Origin: Microbotryum silenes-acaulis
Lineage: Eukaryota > Basidiomycota > Microbotryomycetes > Microbotryales > Microbotryaceae
NCBI GenBank assembly: GCA_003665825.1
Contig: QPFY01000017.1
Span: 186,001 to 250,000 of the forward strand
Direction: 5' to 3'
DNA length: 64,000 nt
Shown: one piece after another, positions 11,330 through 22,751 of the stretch
Layout: each line of letters opens with the position of its first letter
Position numbering within the stretch: position 1 is the stretch's first letter
Position numbers and translations under genes: made by a program
The notes under the pieces: model-generated
Seen by the model: only the letters and a program-made list of their open reading frames with translations
What the model was told of the DNA's origin: nothing
Database searches by the model: none

Positions 11330-11508
11330 TTAGACTGTTTGGAAGGTCCGTACGTAGCCGAAATCGCAGACGGCAAGTTGGTCGAATGTCCGGGACACGG
11401 AACGCTCGTCATACACACCGCTAGTGGTCGTGAGATACTCCTCAAGTTGAAGTCTGCGTCAAAGACCCTCTCGGTTGCCGGCTCCGTCTTCGAGGCTCGA
11501 GGGGCTTA
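11330..11508 (+). mobile_element. Ty1/copia relic: segment between protease and pre-integrase
   Basis: The plus strand reads YVAEIADGKLVECPGHGTLV then IHTASGREILLKLKSASK, matching the G-x-G-T-V beta-rich segment that lies between protease and pre-integrase in copia polyproteins. It ends at a stop near 11508. A third piece of the same type of element, in the same orientation as the protease piece. Confidence 0.5.
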
Positions 11509-12305
11509 GAGGTTGGCATGTATGACCTGTTCCATTTGGTGGTGGGTGTCGGTGACCTTGGAAGATGGGAAGCAAAGTGCAATGGGGCTCTCGAATTGGT
11601 GCGTGGTGCCAAATTCTTGTGGGGCCGCATCCGAGAACCTCAGCTGTCCCCTTTGCTCAAGTTTCGGCTGCCTTATAGGGCCAGTTTGCCTTCCAAGTGA
11701 AATGCGCCGAAGTCCTGGCAGCTATTAGACTTTGGCGCCACCTGGAACGGGGGACCGAGCCGAGCTCATTGTTCAATGCATCTAAGAGACTATGGCTGAA
11801 TGCTTATTTGATGAAGGTGTTTCGTAGTGCAATATGTCAAGGAATTGAGGACAGATAGATGGCGCGAGAAGCTGAGCAGCGCGAGTTCGCTCGGTGATGG
11901 ACGACCTGACCTCGGAGCGAAAAAATCCGGCGACTCCGATCGATTCGTCATATTTCGGTCATCGAGGCTACAGCCAAAACAAATGGGATGGGGCGGCCTA
12001 TTGCTATTCAAAGTGAGCTATGGGCAGCTCGACCTTTCCTGTAGCTCAAAGTCATGAATTCCCGACTTTGTCCTTGATTGAACTGTTGCAGTGCAAGGCT
12101 GCAACGTCAAGTTGTGTCGCGTGATAGGACCGGCAATCTATTCGACGACTCGGGATTGGCCCGGCCGGATGGGGCCTTGAGCGCTCTTGAGCGCGGCTGC
12201 CGAGGCACTTACCCGGTGCAGCTGTCCTCTTCCCCCCCCCAACACACACACTCACTTGTGAGGCAGTTCCCCCGCCTCCTCCCCCAAAGCGACTTGTAGC
12301 ACACC
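11509..12305. other. Intergenic, about 800 bp
   Basis: Contains short frames with no clear homology (possibly more decayed element sequence up to about 11700) and, next to 12305, a pyrimidine-rich stretch with an ACACACACAC-like run that is the likely ETF-QO promoter/5' UTR. Confidence 0.4.
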
Positions 12306-14645
12306 ATGTTGTCCCGCTTCAGCACAGTGCCCCTGACGTCGACGATCGCCAAACGAACGGCGACCGTCGCGGGCACCACCACCACCACCGCTCGTCTCAC
12401 CCCCGCGATCGCTTCCCTTTCCAGCACCAGCGCCAGCGCTAGCACCAGCCGGAGCTTCTCTTTTCAACGCACCGCCCAGCATGATTCTCTTCGCAATACC
12501 AAGCTGGCCTCGGCCATGACTTCCTCGGCGCGACTCTTCTCGACATCGGCACGCACGGCCCAAGCCACGCCCATCGAGGACGAGGAGGCCTTTGACCTGT
12601 TCACCGTCGAGCGCGTCGCCGATGAAGTCGATGTGTGCATCGTCGGTGGTGGACCTGCAGGGTTGTCGGCCGCCATCCGACTGATGAAGAAGGCTCAAGA
12701 GGAAGGAAAGGAGATTCGCGTCGTCGTACTCGAAAAGGGTGCCGAAATTGGTTAGTTTCCCCGCGCCCGGCTCCGAATGATCGATCCGTCGGCGAGTGGC
12801 GCTTGCCGCTCAGTTAGCTTTTGACGCTCGAGACTGACATTACCATTTATGCTCACACATTTCCGATACTGACTAAACCTGCTTCATCAGGTGCCCACAT
12901 CTTGTCAGGTGCCGTGATCGAGACGAGGGCCTTGGACGAGTTGATCCCCGACTGGAAGGAACTCGGCGCCCCGCTCAACCAGGAGGCGACGTCCGATTCG
13001 ATGCGATGGCTCACCCCGACCGGCTCGTTCCCGATGCCGCACCCACCGCAGATGTCCAACAAGGGCAACTACGTCATTTCATTGTCCAAGCTCACGCGAT
13101 GGCTCGCCGAGCAAGCCGAGGAACTCGGCGTCGAGATCTACCCTGGATTCGCCGCTGCCGAGATCTTGTGGACCGAAGATGGCAAGGGTGTTAAGGGTGT
13201 TGTTACCAACGACATTGGCCTCGACAAGAACTTCAAACCCAAGGACTCGTTTGAGCCGGGGATGGAGTTCCATGCCAAGGTTACCTTGTTCGCTGAAGGC
13301 GCGCACGGATCGCTCTCCAAGAAGGTCATCAATAAGCTGAATCTGCGCGAGGGCAAGGACCCGCAGACGTATGGATTGGGGGTCAAAGAGGTGTGGAAGA
13401 TCAAGAAGGAGAAGCACGAACCGGGAAGGATTCAACATACGCTCGGATGGCCGCTCGATAACTCGACCTACGGCGGGACGTGGCTGTACCATATGGAGGA
13501 TGAGATGGTCTCGCTCGGGATAGTCGTCGGCCTCGACTACCCCAACCCGTACATTTCGCCTTTCCGCGAGTTGCAGGTAAGTCGCCATGTTGCTGCGGTA
13601 GACACTCAGATCTGCGCAGAGCTGATGAAGATGCATTTACTGAGACATGCAGCGACTCAAGCATCATCCGATATTTGCCGATTTGCTCGAGGGTGGTGAA
13701 TGCATCGCATACGGTGCCCGAGCGCTCAACGAGGGTGGCTACCAGTCGATCCCCAAGCTGTCGTTCCCTGGTGGTGGACTGATCGGTTGTTCAGCTGGTT
13801 TCCTCAACGTGCCCAAAATCAAAGGTTAGTTCTGCGTCTGTCGTCGCGCAATAGGTGTTCGTGCTGACATTTTTCTGGTCGTCAGGCACTCACACGGCTA
13901 TGAAATCCGGTATTCTGGCCGCCGAAGAAACGTTCAAGGCACTTTCCGCCCTCCCCGAGGACTATGATCAGTCTTCCGCCGAGTCTGTGGATATCTCGTC
14001 GTACGAGGCCGCCTTTGAGGACTCGTGGGTCGCCAAGGAGCTCAAGGAGATTCGCAACCTGAGGCCGTCGTTCCACAATCCGCTTGGCAACTGGGGTGGT
14101 ATCATGTACTCGGGGCTGGACTCGCTGATCCTCAAGGGGCGTGTACCATGGACTTTTCATCACCCTCAAGAAGACTTCGAATCGACCAAGCCTGCGAGGT
14201 GAGTCCGACCTTAAACGACCGACGAACAAGTTTTCTCACCCCCGAGCTGACCCTTCCTCTCACCGTGAGCAGGGATTTCACACCGATCGACTACCCGGCA
14301 CCGGACGGCGTCCTCTCGTTCGACATCCTTACGCAAGTGTCGCGCACAGGCACGAACCACGCCGAGAATCAACCGGTGCACTTGCATCTTAAGGACTCGG
14401 CGCGTGCGTCGCATGTGCGCGACAACATAGAGCAGTTCGATGGTCTGCTCGGACGCGTGTGCCCCGCTGCGGTTTACGAATACCTCGATGCTGACGGCAA
14501 GGATGCGGATGCGGTCGGTAAAAAGTTGGTGATCAACAGCCAGAACTGCATCCATTGCAAGACATGCTCGATCAAGGTGCCGACGCAGGACATTGAATGG
14601 CGCGTGCCCGAAGGCTCGGGAGGGCCAAAATACAGCTTGACCTAA
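12306..14645 (+). CDS. CIR2: Electron transfer flavoprotein-ubiquinone oxidoreductase, mitochondrial
   Basis: Passes electrons from ETF (fatty-acid and amino-acid oxidation) to ubiquinone at the inner mitochondrial membrane. Exons 12306-12750, 12891-13576, 13653-13824, 13886-14198 and 14273-14645 give 662 residues, the usual size. The N-terminus [18 protein letters not shown] is basic and Ser/Thr/Ala-rich, as for a mitochondrial presequence. The FAD-binding Rossmann motif is [21 protein letters not shown]; further family blocks are [46 protein letters not shown] and [14 protein letters not shown]. The 4Fe-4S ligands lie in [10 protein letters not shown] and [13 protein letters not shown]. The symbol follows the yeast orthologue; the human name is ETFDH. 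Confidence 0.97.
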
Positions 14646-15108
14646 TTGCGTTTTGGTAGACGGCGCTACGCCATGTCGAATTGAATGTGAATAACATGAA
14701 CTCTGGTCTTTGTTACTTCCTCACCTCGCGCGATCCGCTTGGACCTGTTCCCGCTTGATCAACGTCGGCGAGCTGGCGCAAATACCCTGACGGAATTTCG
14801 CTCTGGCGCTGGCAAACAGTTAGTAGCGGACAACCAATTTACCAATTTAGGTCGAAGAACATTAGGTCCACGCTTGCGTCGGTGCGCCGCTCCTCTCCCT
14901 ACTCACTAGTCACATCCCCGGCAGATCGACCTTGTCGTTCCTTCATCGAGTTACACTTTCGACTGTACTCCTTGTGGTACAGACGCACTCGCCTAGGCCC
15001 GTGCAATCACTGCCGTGTATTTTGGGTAGCTTTCGCGCGCGCCTCGACCCGGTCGACTCGTACGATTGTCTCTGCTTCGGCCTGCTGGGTGACCCTCTGT
15101 CCCAGTCG
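14646..15108. promoter_or_regulatory. Intergenic / 5' region of the KRE6-type gene
   Basis: 463 bp between the ETF-QO stop and the chosen KRE6-type start. The last 200 bp are pyrimidine-rich on the plus strand. No gene and no specific operator recognised. Confidence 0.4.
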
Positions 15109-17696
15109 ATGCCATCCTTCAACCCGCTCCCGCTCGATTCCCCGCCAGCCTCCCCTTCGCTCGACCAGATGTCGTCGTTCCAGACGCAACCCAACCTGCG
15201 TCGACCGCAACACTCGCCGCTGAACCCGTCCAGCAACGGTCACGGCGGTGGTGGCGATGGTCGAACCGAGCGCCAAGGCTCAGCCGGGTCCGGGTCGGCA
15301 TCGTCCTCGGCGGAATCGGCGCACCATCCGATGCATAACAGTGGCAACCTCGCACGCATGAGCAGGTCCAGTACCGCACCGATTAATTCGATGGGCGTCA
15401 GGAGGGGCGATTCGTCTACGTTGGACCATGCCTCGCTCGGTGAGTTGCGCCTTTCGGGTGTGTGTATGTGTGTGTGTGTGTCTGCGCTGGGCTCGGTCGT
15501 GGCGCGTCCAATTCACACGCTCGCGCCTGCGCCCGTTGGGAAATGCGGTGCTGTTCGCTGGCCCGCCCTGACTGGCCGAGGCGTAGCCATGTGCTGCGAT
15601 GTGTTTCAATACGCACTCGTCGTGGGGCCATCTGCGATCTCATACGGGCGATAGGATCATTTTTGCGATCTCAGATGCAACGGATGAGCTGAATCTCTTG
15701 AGTGATTACCTTTCACAGGCGTCCTGTCCGGCACGATCGGCGGATCGTTCGGACCCTTCCCTCGATCATCGACCTTCTCGACCTACGCCGATGGCAAGGC
15801 CCCCTTCTCGCGACGTGACTCAATGGCCTCGTCCGATGTCGCAATCGACCTTGTCGGTGGTGAACAGGCTTACGTGCCGACGTCCGGCTACCACTACTCT
15901 CAGTCGGACAACTCGCTCGCTCAACGCGCCGGGGCGCAGACCCCGCCTTGGCACGACAACTCGCCCCTCATCGACGGTCCTGTGGCGCAGAACGGCGCCT
16001 TCGCACGCCACAACGGAGACTTGCTGTGGACGAAGGAGAATGCAGCGGATGACGACTACCTCCACGAACCCGATCCGGCCGTCGAGGCGATGATGGACAA
16101 GCAGTGGGGAGCACCAAGCTGGCGCGGTCTGTTCAACGTCGGTGTGCTAACCATCGTCATCGTCGTCATCGTCGGCCTCTTCGCCGGATGGCCCATATAC
16201 CAATACGTCCTCACGGGCCGCTTCCCGAACAGTGCATCTGGGACCGGTATGGCCTGGGGCTGGGGTCCGGGTGGCATCAACGGCTCGGGCCAGGTGCCCA
16301 AGATCACCGGGTTGCCTTCGCTCATCGACAAGGATACTCCCCACTCGGTCTACACCCGCAAGGGCCATGATGGCAATACGTACAACCTCGTCTTCTCCGA
16401 CGAGTTCAACGTTCCCGGACGCACGTTCTGGAAGGGAGACGATCCGTGGTGGGAAGCCGTTGATCTGTGGTACTGGGGAACCGTCGATTAGTGAGTCGCC
16501 TCGCTCTGGGCTGCCCGTGTCGACATTATACCATCGCCCGATAGATAGCTGACCACATAATATCGACGCCTTCTTTGCTCCTTCGCAGCGAGTGGTATGA
16601 TCCTGACGCCATCGTCACCAAGAACGGCAAGCTCGAGATCACTCTGACGCAAGAACCGATCCATGGGCTCAACTTCCGTTCGGGCATGCTGCAAAGTTGG
16701 AACAAGTTTTGCTTCAGTGGTGGTGGTATCATCGAGGTGTCCATGTCGATGCCCGGTACGAGTAAAGCTATGGGTTTCTGGCCGGGTGTGTGGACGATGG
16801 GCAACCTCGGTCGACCTGGTTACGGCGCGTCCAACCACGGCATGTGGCCCTACACTTACAACTCGTGCGATGTCGGAACGTTGCCAAATCAGACCTGGCC
16901 CAACGGAACCTCTCCTGTCGCTGCCAAGACGTCAGGATCCAAAGACTACGGTGGCGAGCTCTCGTACCTCCCCGGTCAGCGGGCCTCGGCTTGCACCTGC
17001 CCCGGCGAGGATCACCCTGGCCCGAACGTCGGCGTTGGTCGTGGCGCTCCCGAAATCGATATCAACGAAATGCAAGTCGACTACCGCGGCACGGGATCGA
17101 CGTCACAGTCGATTCAGTTTGCTCCCATGGACGCTGGCTACCTGTGGAAGAACACGACCCCGGAGACGGTTATCTACAACTCGAGCAAGACGTTCCAGAA
17201 TCAATGGCAGGGTGCCATCTACCAAGAGAGTGCGTCGGTCATCACCTTGACGGATGACACGAGTTACAACGATGCCGGGTACACTCGATTCTCTTACGAG
17301 TACACGACTGGACCCGACGGCTTCATCACTTGGGCTGTGAACGACACGGCGACATGGACGATTAACGCGGCGGCGATCGGCCCCAATGCGGAGGCCGGCA
17401 TCGGCCAGCGTCTCATTTCCGAGGAGCCCATGTCAATTGTGCTCAATTTGGCTATCTCGGACAAGTTTCAGCCTCCCGAATGGGCCAAGATCACCTTCCC
17501 AGGCGTGCTGCGCATCGACTTCGTGCGCGTGTGGCAACAAGGCAAGGGCGACGTCGGTTGCGACCCGAGCCACCACCCCACCGCAGATTACATCAACCGG
17601 CATCCCGACATTTACACGAATGCCAACTTGACCCTGTACAGCCATACCAACTACACGTGGCCCAAGAACAGCCTCAGTGCGACCGGATGCAACTAG
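15109..17696 (+). CDS. KRE6: Beta-glucan synthesis-associated protein, Kre6/Skn1 family (GH16-like type II membrane protein)
   Basis: Needed for beta-1,6-glucan formation in fungal walls; acts in the secretory pathway and at the cell surface. Exons 15109-15439, 15719-16490 and 16589-17696 give 736 residues, close to yeast Kre6 (720). Architecture: Ser/Pro-rich cytosolic N-terminus, one transmembrane anchor around VGVLTIVIVVIVGLFAGWPI, then the luminal glucanase-fold domain with NLVFSDEFNVPGRTFW, YEWYDPDAIVT (joined across intron 2), GFWPGVWTMGNLGRPGY and the catalytic-type EIDINE motif in GRGAPEIDINEMQ. Several NxT/S sequons lie in the luminal part. Stop at 17696. The family symbol is used because a single Kre6/Skn1 homologue is usual outside Saccharomyces. 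Confidence 0.95.
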
Positions 17697-18039
17697 ACGT
17701 GATTTGGCAGACTTCATTTTCCTTTGCTTTCTCTCGTTTGACTTTGTGCTGGCGGAATGACCGAACCGCTGTCCCTTGTTTACTCCTTTTTACGACCTCT
17801 TCCTTGTCTTTAGTAGTCAATTGCATTGTTCTGAGATTCTCCTACTTTTCACGTATACTGTGCTCCTGCCGAATTGACACTTTCAGCTTCACGAACGCAA
17901 GAAAAGGAGATGTGTGGTGAGTCTTCTCGAGGAGCCAAAGCGAGTGTGCTCGGCCGAGATCGCCGAGCTTGAATTCGATCAACTCCGCCGGTCCATGTGT
18001 CGTCTATGCGTTGCTCCCCCATCTCCCATTTTTCGTTCC

Positions 18040-20321
18040 ATGGAGCTCAATGAGGGCGATGTCTTGTTGGACTTCGACACCGAAATGCCCGACTTTGAGG
18101 ACTTGGCCGTGATCGAAGCTGTCGATGACGTCGATCGCGCAGCAGCTTGGTCGTACGACATAGTTGGCGCCCCAGGGCGAAATCTCGGCAGCTCTCCCAT
18201 GGAGAGCTCATCTCAGCAAGATGGAACCCTTTCCTCACGGTTACATCATCTTGAGAAGAATTTAGCTTGGACACTCAAGGCTCCTCGTGTCGCTGCCGAC
18301 GAAGCTGCAGTCCCTCAAATTGTCAGCCTCGTCACGACCAACAGGCTGGGCTCAATGGCGGGGAACGATACTGCATCATGTCCCCAAGCCGAACTCCTCC
18401 TGATGGACGACTTACACGATTCCAACTTTAGCGACGGTTTGCATACCCAGAGCTCGTCCGACGCCACTTCATCACTTACGTCCCAGTCATCGCGGTCGTC
18501 GATCACTTCAGGTCCGATCGAACTCGAGCTCCTGCATTGCGTCCACAGATTCGCGCCGTTCGAAGTGGAGCTTGAACCAGCCGGCCTAGTATCGACCGTC
18601 GCATCTCAACCCATCCAGCTTCAAGAAGTGAACCAGCGACGTGACGACTTCGCTCCTCGCAAATTCCCTCGGCCTGAAGATTTTGATCCGGGAGGCACGA
18701 TCTGCGGCTCGAAGCGAATGTGCGGGACAAACGACGGCGAGGTCGACGATTACAACCCAAAATGTTGCACTCGTGCGCTAAACCATCTACCCACCCTTCC
18801 GAGTACCCTGGTCTTTCCTGTGGAGCTGCCAGACATTCCTTGCCCGAAGACGCTGTCGAAGCTCGCCCAATTTCAACTCAGACCAATCGACCGTGGCTTA
18901 CATGGTGACGCCAGAAGGTTAGTATATTTAACGTTAATCGAGATTTTTGTTTTGGTTGGGTCTGACACTCTCGCATCGTGCTCCCGAAGACGTGCGATCA
19001 TTGGCGCACTCGAGCAGCTGGCGGTGTCGATTTTTGCGCAATTAGTGCAACTCGCCTCGCGGGCTCCTTCCCAAACGATGCAGCCAAAGAGAGGATCTGC
19101 TATCCGCATCCTCCTCGCCAATCGCGACAAACTTCGGAAAAAAAAGGCTACCACTTTCCCGCGCAACATTGGTCGCGATACTGAGCCTAGACTCGGGGGA
19201 AGGGAACTAGGTGGGCGATTGAGGTATCAACGATCAGCGGTCGATGACTAACCGGAATACTCTTGACAACTCTCAGCATCTGTCCTGAAAGTCATCGAGT
19301 ACATTCTTGATGGATTTCACAGAAGCGTCCTCGCCTCCAAACGCGATTATTACTACCGAGCCGTTGAGCTCTTCGGCAGGCAGAAAGTCGTGGACGAGGT
19401 GAGCGTCGAGCCACACGCACCGCCGACCACATTTTGCCAATGCTCACCATACCACAGTCTTTGTAGATAGTCGACGATATAGCGGCAACACTGTGCATAC
19501 GGCGTTCCGAGCTCGGTGTTGGTTCTTCCCCGAAAGGGCTCGTTTCTGGTCAAATATCGCTCCTTATGTCGAACGCAACGGTGATGCAGGGGTCGACTTC
19601 GCGAACGGGAACGCTCATACCACCCATTGACCAAATTATCGGCATTCGATATCCCGCGGATGGGGCCGAGGACTACCCGGGACGCATACGATGGATCTTG
19701 GTGGTCGAAAAAGAAGCCATCTTCTCGGCCCTCTCGTCATCTTCTCTACTTCTCGACTCTATACTGGGTCGCGGTGTGCTGATCACTGGCAAAGGGTATC
19801 CGGACATGGCTACACGACATCTCCTCAAGAAGCTCTCGGTAGATATGCCGCATACCCCTATCATGGCGCTAGTTGATGCTGACCCGCATGGGATCGAAAT
19901 TCTGGCAACGTACGCGTGTGGGTCGAGATCATTGCGGCACGAAAAGGAAGAGCTCGTCATCGACCGTATGGAATACATTGGCGTCAAGCATGACGATCTT
20001 CACAACTCCAATATCGATCGGGACAATTTGATTGAGCTCAGTGCGAGAGATCGGAAGAAGGCCTTGAATCTGTTGAAACGGGCTGACCTGAAGGATGACT
20101 GGAGGTGAGCAAGCCGAGCCGTCGACGAATGGCGCAGCAAGTGAACTGGACTGATTATGTGAACCGATGACGATAGGAGAGAGTTGCAACATACACTTCA
20201 TCGAGGGTACAAAGCAGAGATCGAAATTATAGGAAGCTCGTTGTCCGACGTCAATAACGACCAAGGACTGCTTAATTATGTGGTCGACCGTGTCAATAGC
20301 ATGCTGCGCCATTACGCGTGA
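18040..20321 (+). CDS. SPO11: Spo11-type meiotic double-strand-break transesterase with long N-terminal extension
   Basis: Topoisomerase VI A-subunit homologue that makes meiotic DNA breaks through a 5'-phosphotyrosine link. Exons 18040-18917, 18990-19210, 19277-19398, 19467-20104 and 20177-20321 give 667 residues in frame. The winged-helix catalytic tyrosine region is ASKRDYYYRAVELFGRQKVVDE; IVDDIAATL and KGLVSGQISL follow. The Toprim metal site shows VVEKEAIF and DADPHGIEIL. The C-terminus ends VNSMLRHYA. Usual Spo11 proteins are about 350-450 residues; here roughly 290 acidic, Ser-rich residues of unknown function precede the conserved core. They join it in frame through an intron (18918-18989) whose length is a multiple of three. 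The start could also be 17995. A separate upstream gene is possible but would have no stop before the core. Confidence 0.85.
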
Positions 20322-21313
20322 TCTGACCTGGGCCGAACATCCAAATATTCGACTCGCAACCAAAGGTATCCAGAACACCATGATTGTAATACTAAGCAGA
20401 AACCCGACCAGAATTGACTTTCGCAGAGGCCCCTACTAAGCGCGAAGCACGCGCCGATCCTGGGGAGCCGCCCGGCGCCGAGGCCGAACTTGTGTCCCCT
20501 GTTGGCCCCACCTAAATGCGAATCCGCTGGCACACCATGCCCAAGAGCAAGTCCTCGATTTGAATTTGCCAGTCTTTCACTGTTGCCCCTCGCGTTATCC
20601 GGAGGAATGACACAAAGATGTGCCCAAAGTCGTACCATCCAGCGGAATCGACATTCTTCGACGAGTCGAATGCGCATTCTCGAAAATGTCGATGTTGACG
20701 CGCACGTCTGCGCGACGGCGGAGCGGGACAGGGAGGGCGGGCCCTTCGCCGCGGTGGGAGACGACATTCACGAGTGGCGATGGGAAGTGCTCTACATCAA
20801 TCACACGACTCGGCACGACATGTGGAACAGGTTTCGGCCATCTTCCCGAGAACACCGTGCGCTTCCGTCCTCGTGATCAGGCACTGCTCAACTGTCGGGG
20901 CGCGTTACGTACACTCATTTCGGTGGCTACGTCACCGGACGCCGCATGAATCGCTGGCGTTGCTCTCGGACCGCGTTGCAGGTGATGGGCAATGTATTGC
21001 AGTGGTTGCTGTGAAGGGAGGAGGCATACAGTAGATATGTACCTAAGCTGCAGACAAACGACATCCAATTGGTCTGCTGTGTTGCTGTCAGTGACCAATG
21101 CCGGTATTGCTAGCGCAGTCATAAGGAAAAGTGGCTCGGAGTTTCCAAGCGTTGAGCTCGAGTGAGGGTGGCGACGTGATCAAGATTGCCCGTGAGAATG
21201 TGCCGTGGCACACCAGGGCCCTGGCTGGCGTGCTATCTTGGTTCCGGCCACTTCACTGCGTTTTGATTCGACAACACATCAAAGTACCAGGCAAGCGAGA
21301 AGTGCTCACCGCC
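20322..21313. other. Intergenic, about 990 bp
   Basis: Open frames exist on both strands around 20490-20950, but none has a recognisable domain or a clear exon structure. The region should contain the promoter of the 21314 gene. Confidence 0.4.
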
Positions 21314-22483
21314 ATGGGCAACACCTTCTCGCTTGCCTCCTCGCCCACACCGCCCAGCTCGTCAATGACATCGTCTTCCCCTCGCCCGGACCCGGCGGCG
21401 CGCTCGCGAGTCACGGCGCCACGAGGATACCCTGAAGGTACCAGCGCTGGTTTCATGTCGTGGCTATCGCGAGGGCAATCTTTTCAAGCCGACGCGGCGG
21501 ATGCGAACCGGACTGTCGACGAGTTGACGTTTGTCGGTCTCCCTCGGGAGCTGGCTCTTTACATCGTTGACCTGGCGTGAGTACTCTCCCCTCCACTCTG
21601 AGTTGCCTAGGAGTCGCTTCCTCTATCTCGGCCAAAAAAAGAGGAGCAGTTGAGAAGTTCACCTGAGGCGCCACCATGACACGACACATGTCGTGGCGCG
21701 AGCATGTCTACAGTTCTGAGTGCTGGCTTGTCATGTGGAGCAGGGAATACTGGCCTCTCCAAGTCTCTCAGACTCAAGCCCACGTTATTGTACGAGCAAG
21801 CAGTGCTCGCCTTGCCTCCGCCTCCGTCTTGATTTCGTCTCCAATCCCGGAGGTCCCGTCTCAGCATCCAGTGCGCAGGTAAGTGCTAGGCCCAAAAACC
21901 AATTGACAAAGGAAATCTGGACAGATGTAAGAAGCACGAGGCGTTGCGTGTTCACGTGATTTTGTTCTGTACGCCACCCCTCTCCACCTCCAGGATCCGC
22001 ATCACCACCGAATCTCGAGACCAAGGTTCGTGCTGGCGTCAGCTTACTTACTATGTGACATTTGGGGTTGGCAGTGACTGAACATGAGGCGTGCATTTTT
22101 TTATTTGTACAGGATTCTCATCTTTTCCCCAGCTGCACGGGACCAGGGAGGGCTCCTCGTCCTGGTTCGAGCTCGCCTTGATCAGGCCGGACACCGAAAC
22201 AGCCTCCTCGGAAGCGCCAGAACGGTTCATTCCTTCACCGATCACAGGTCCCTTGTCCAGCCCCTCCGAACCTTACGGCATCGTTACCTCGCAACGCCTC
22301 CACTACAACATCCATGCGTCTCGCACCTTCGAATCGCACATGGTGACATTGGACGCAAGACTGGACATCGTCGACAAGGCTCGAGCAGGCGACCGACTCG
22401 TGCTGTACGCCTGCGCGCAATATCCCGCATGGACCAACGAATGTCGAATGGCGAGGGTCACGGTCAACTACAGTGCGCTATGA
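21314..22483 (+). CDS. Conserved fungal protein of unknown function with N-myristoylation motif
   Basis: Exons 21314-21576, 21744-21878, 21994-22025 and 22113-22483 give 266 residues in frame. It begins MGNTFSLASS: glycine 2 and serine 6 fit the N-myristoyltransferase consensus, so membrane attachment is likely (inference). After a Ser/Pro-rich stretch comes LPRELALYIVDLAEYWPLQV, then the split block VRRIRITTESRDQGFSSFPQ LHGT, a WFELALI segment, HYNIHASRTFESHMVTLD, and AGDRLVLYACAQYPAWTNEC near the end. I recognise the blocks SRDQGxSSxP, W(F/T)xA and A-x-(F/Y)-P-x-W-x-N as those of a widespread but uncharacterised fungal family; no biochemical role is known to me. Confidence 0.7.
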
Positions 22484-22751
22484 CATTGGCTCTTAGCCCC
22501 GCGTCCAACTCGACCCAACGAAAGCAAATCTCCACGACAATCTTGTCCATCCCATCCTCCTTACGATGTCTTTTGCTGCTCTCAGCATTCGTAGTCCCAC
22601 TGCGTTACGACTGTTTTGAAATGTAAATGCAACAAGTGACTCTACTACTCGCACCAGTCCAACAAGCGTGAAAGTCTTCCCGTTCAGACCCCAAGATCTA
22701 TTTGCATGCACGATAACTATCCCCGCAAACCTATCGAACAAGCGAAGGCAT

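Noticed and set aside
20490..20949. Open frames on both strands upstream of the 21314 gene
   Set aside because: The two strands are equally open, neither shows conserved blocks or plausible introns.
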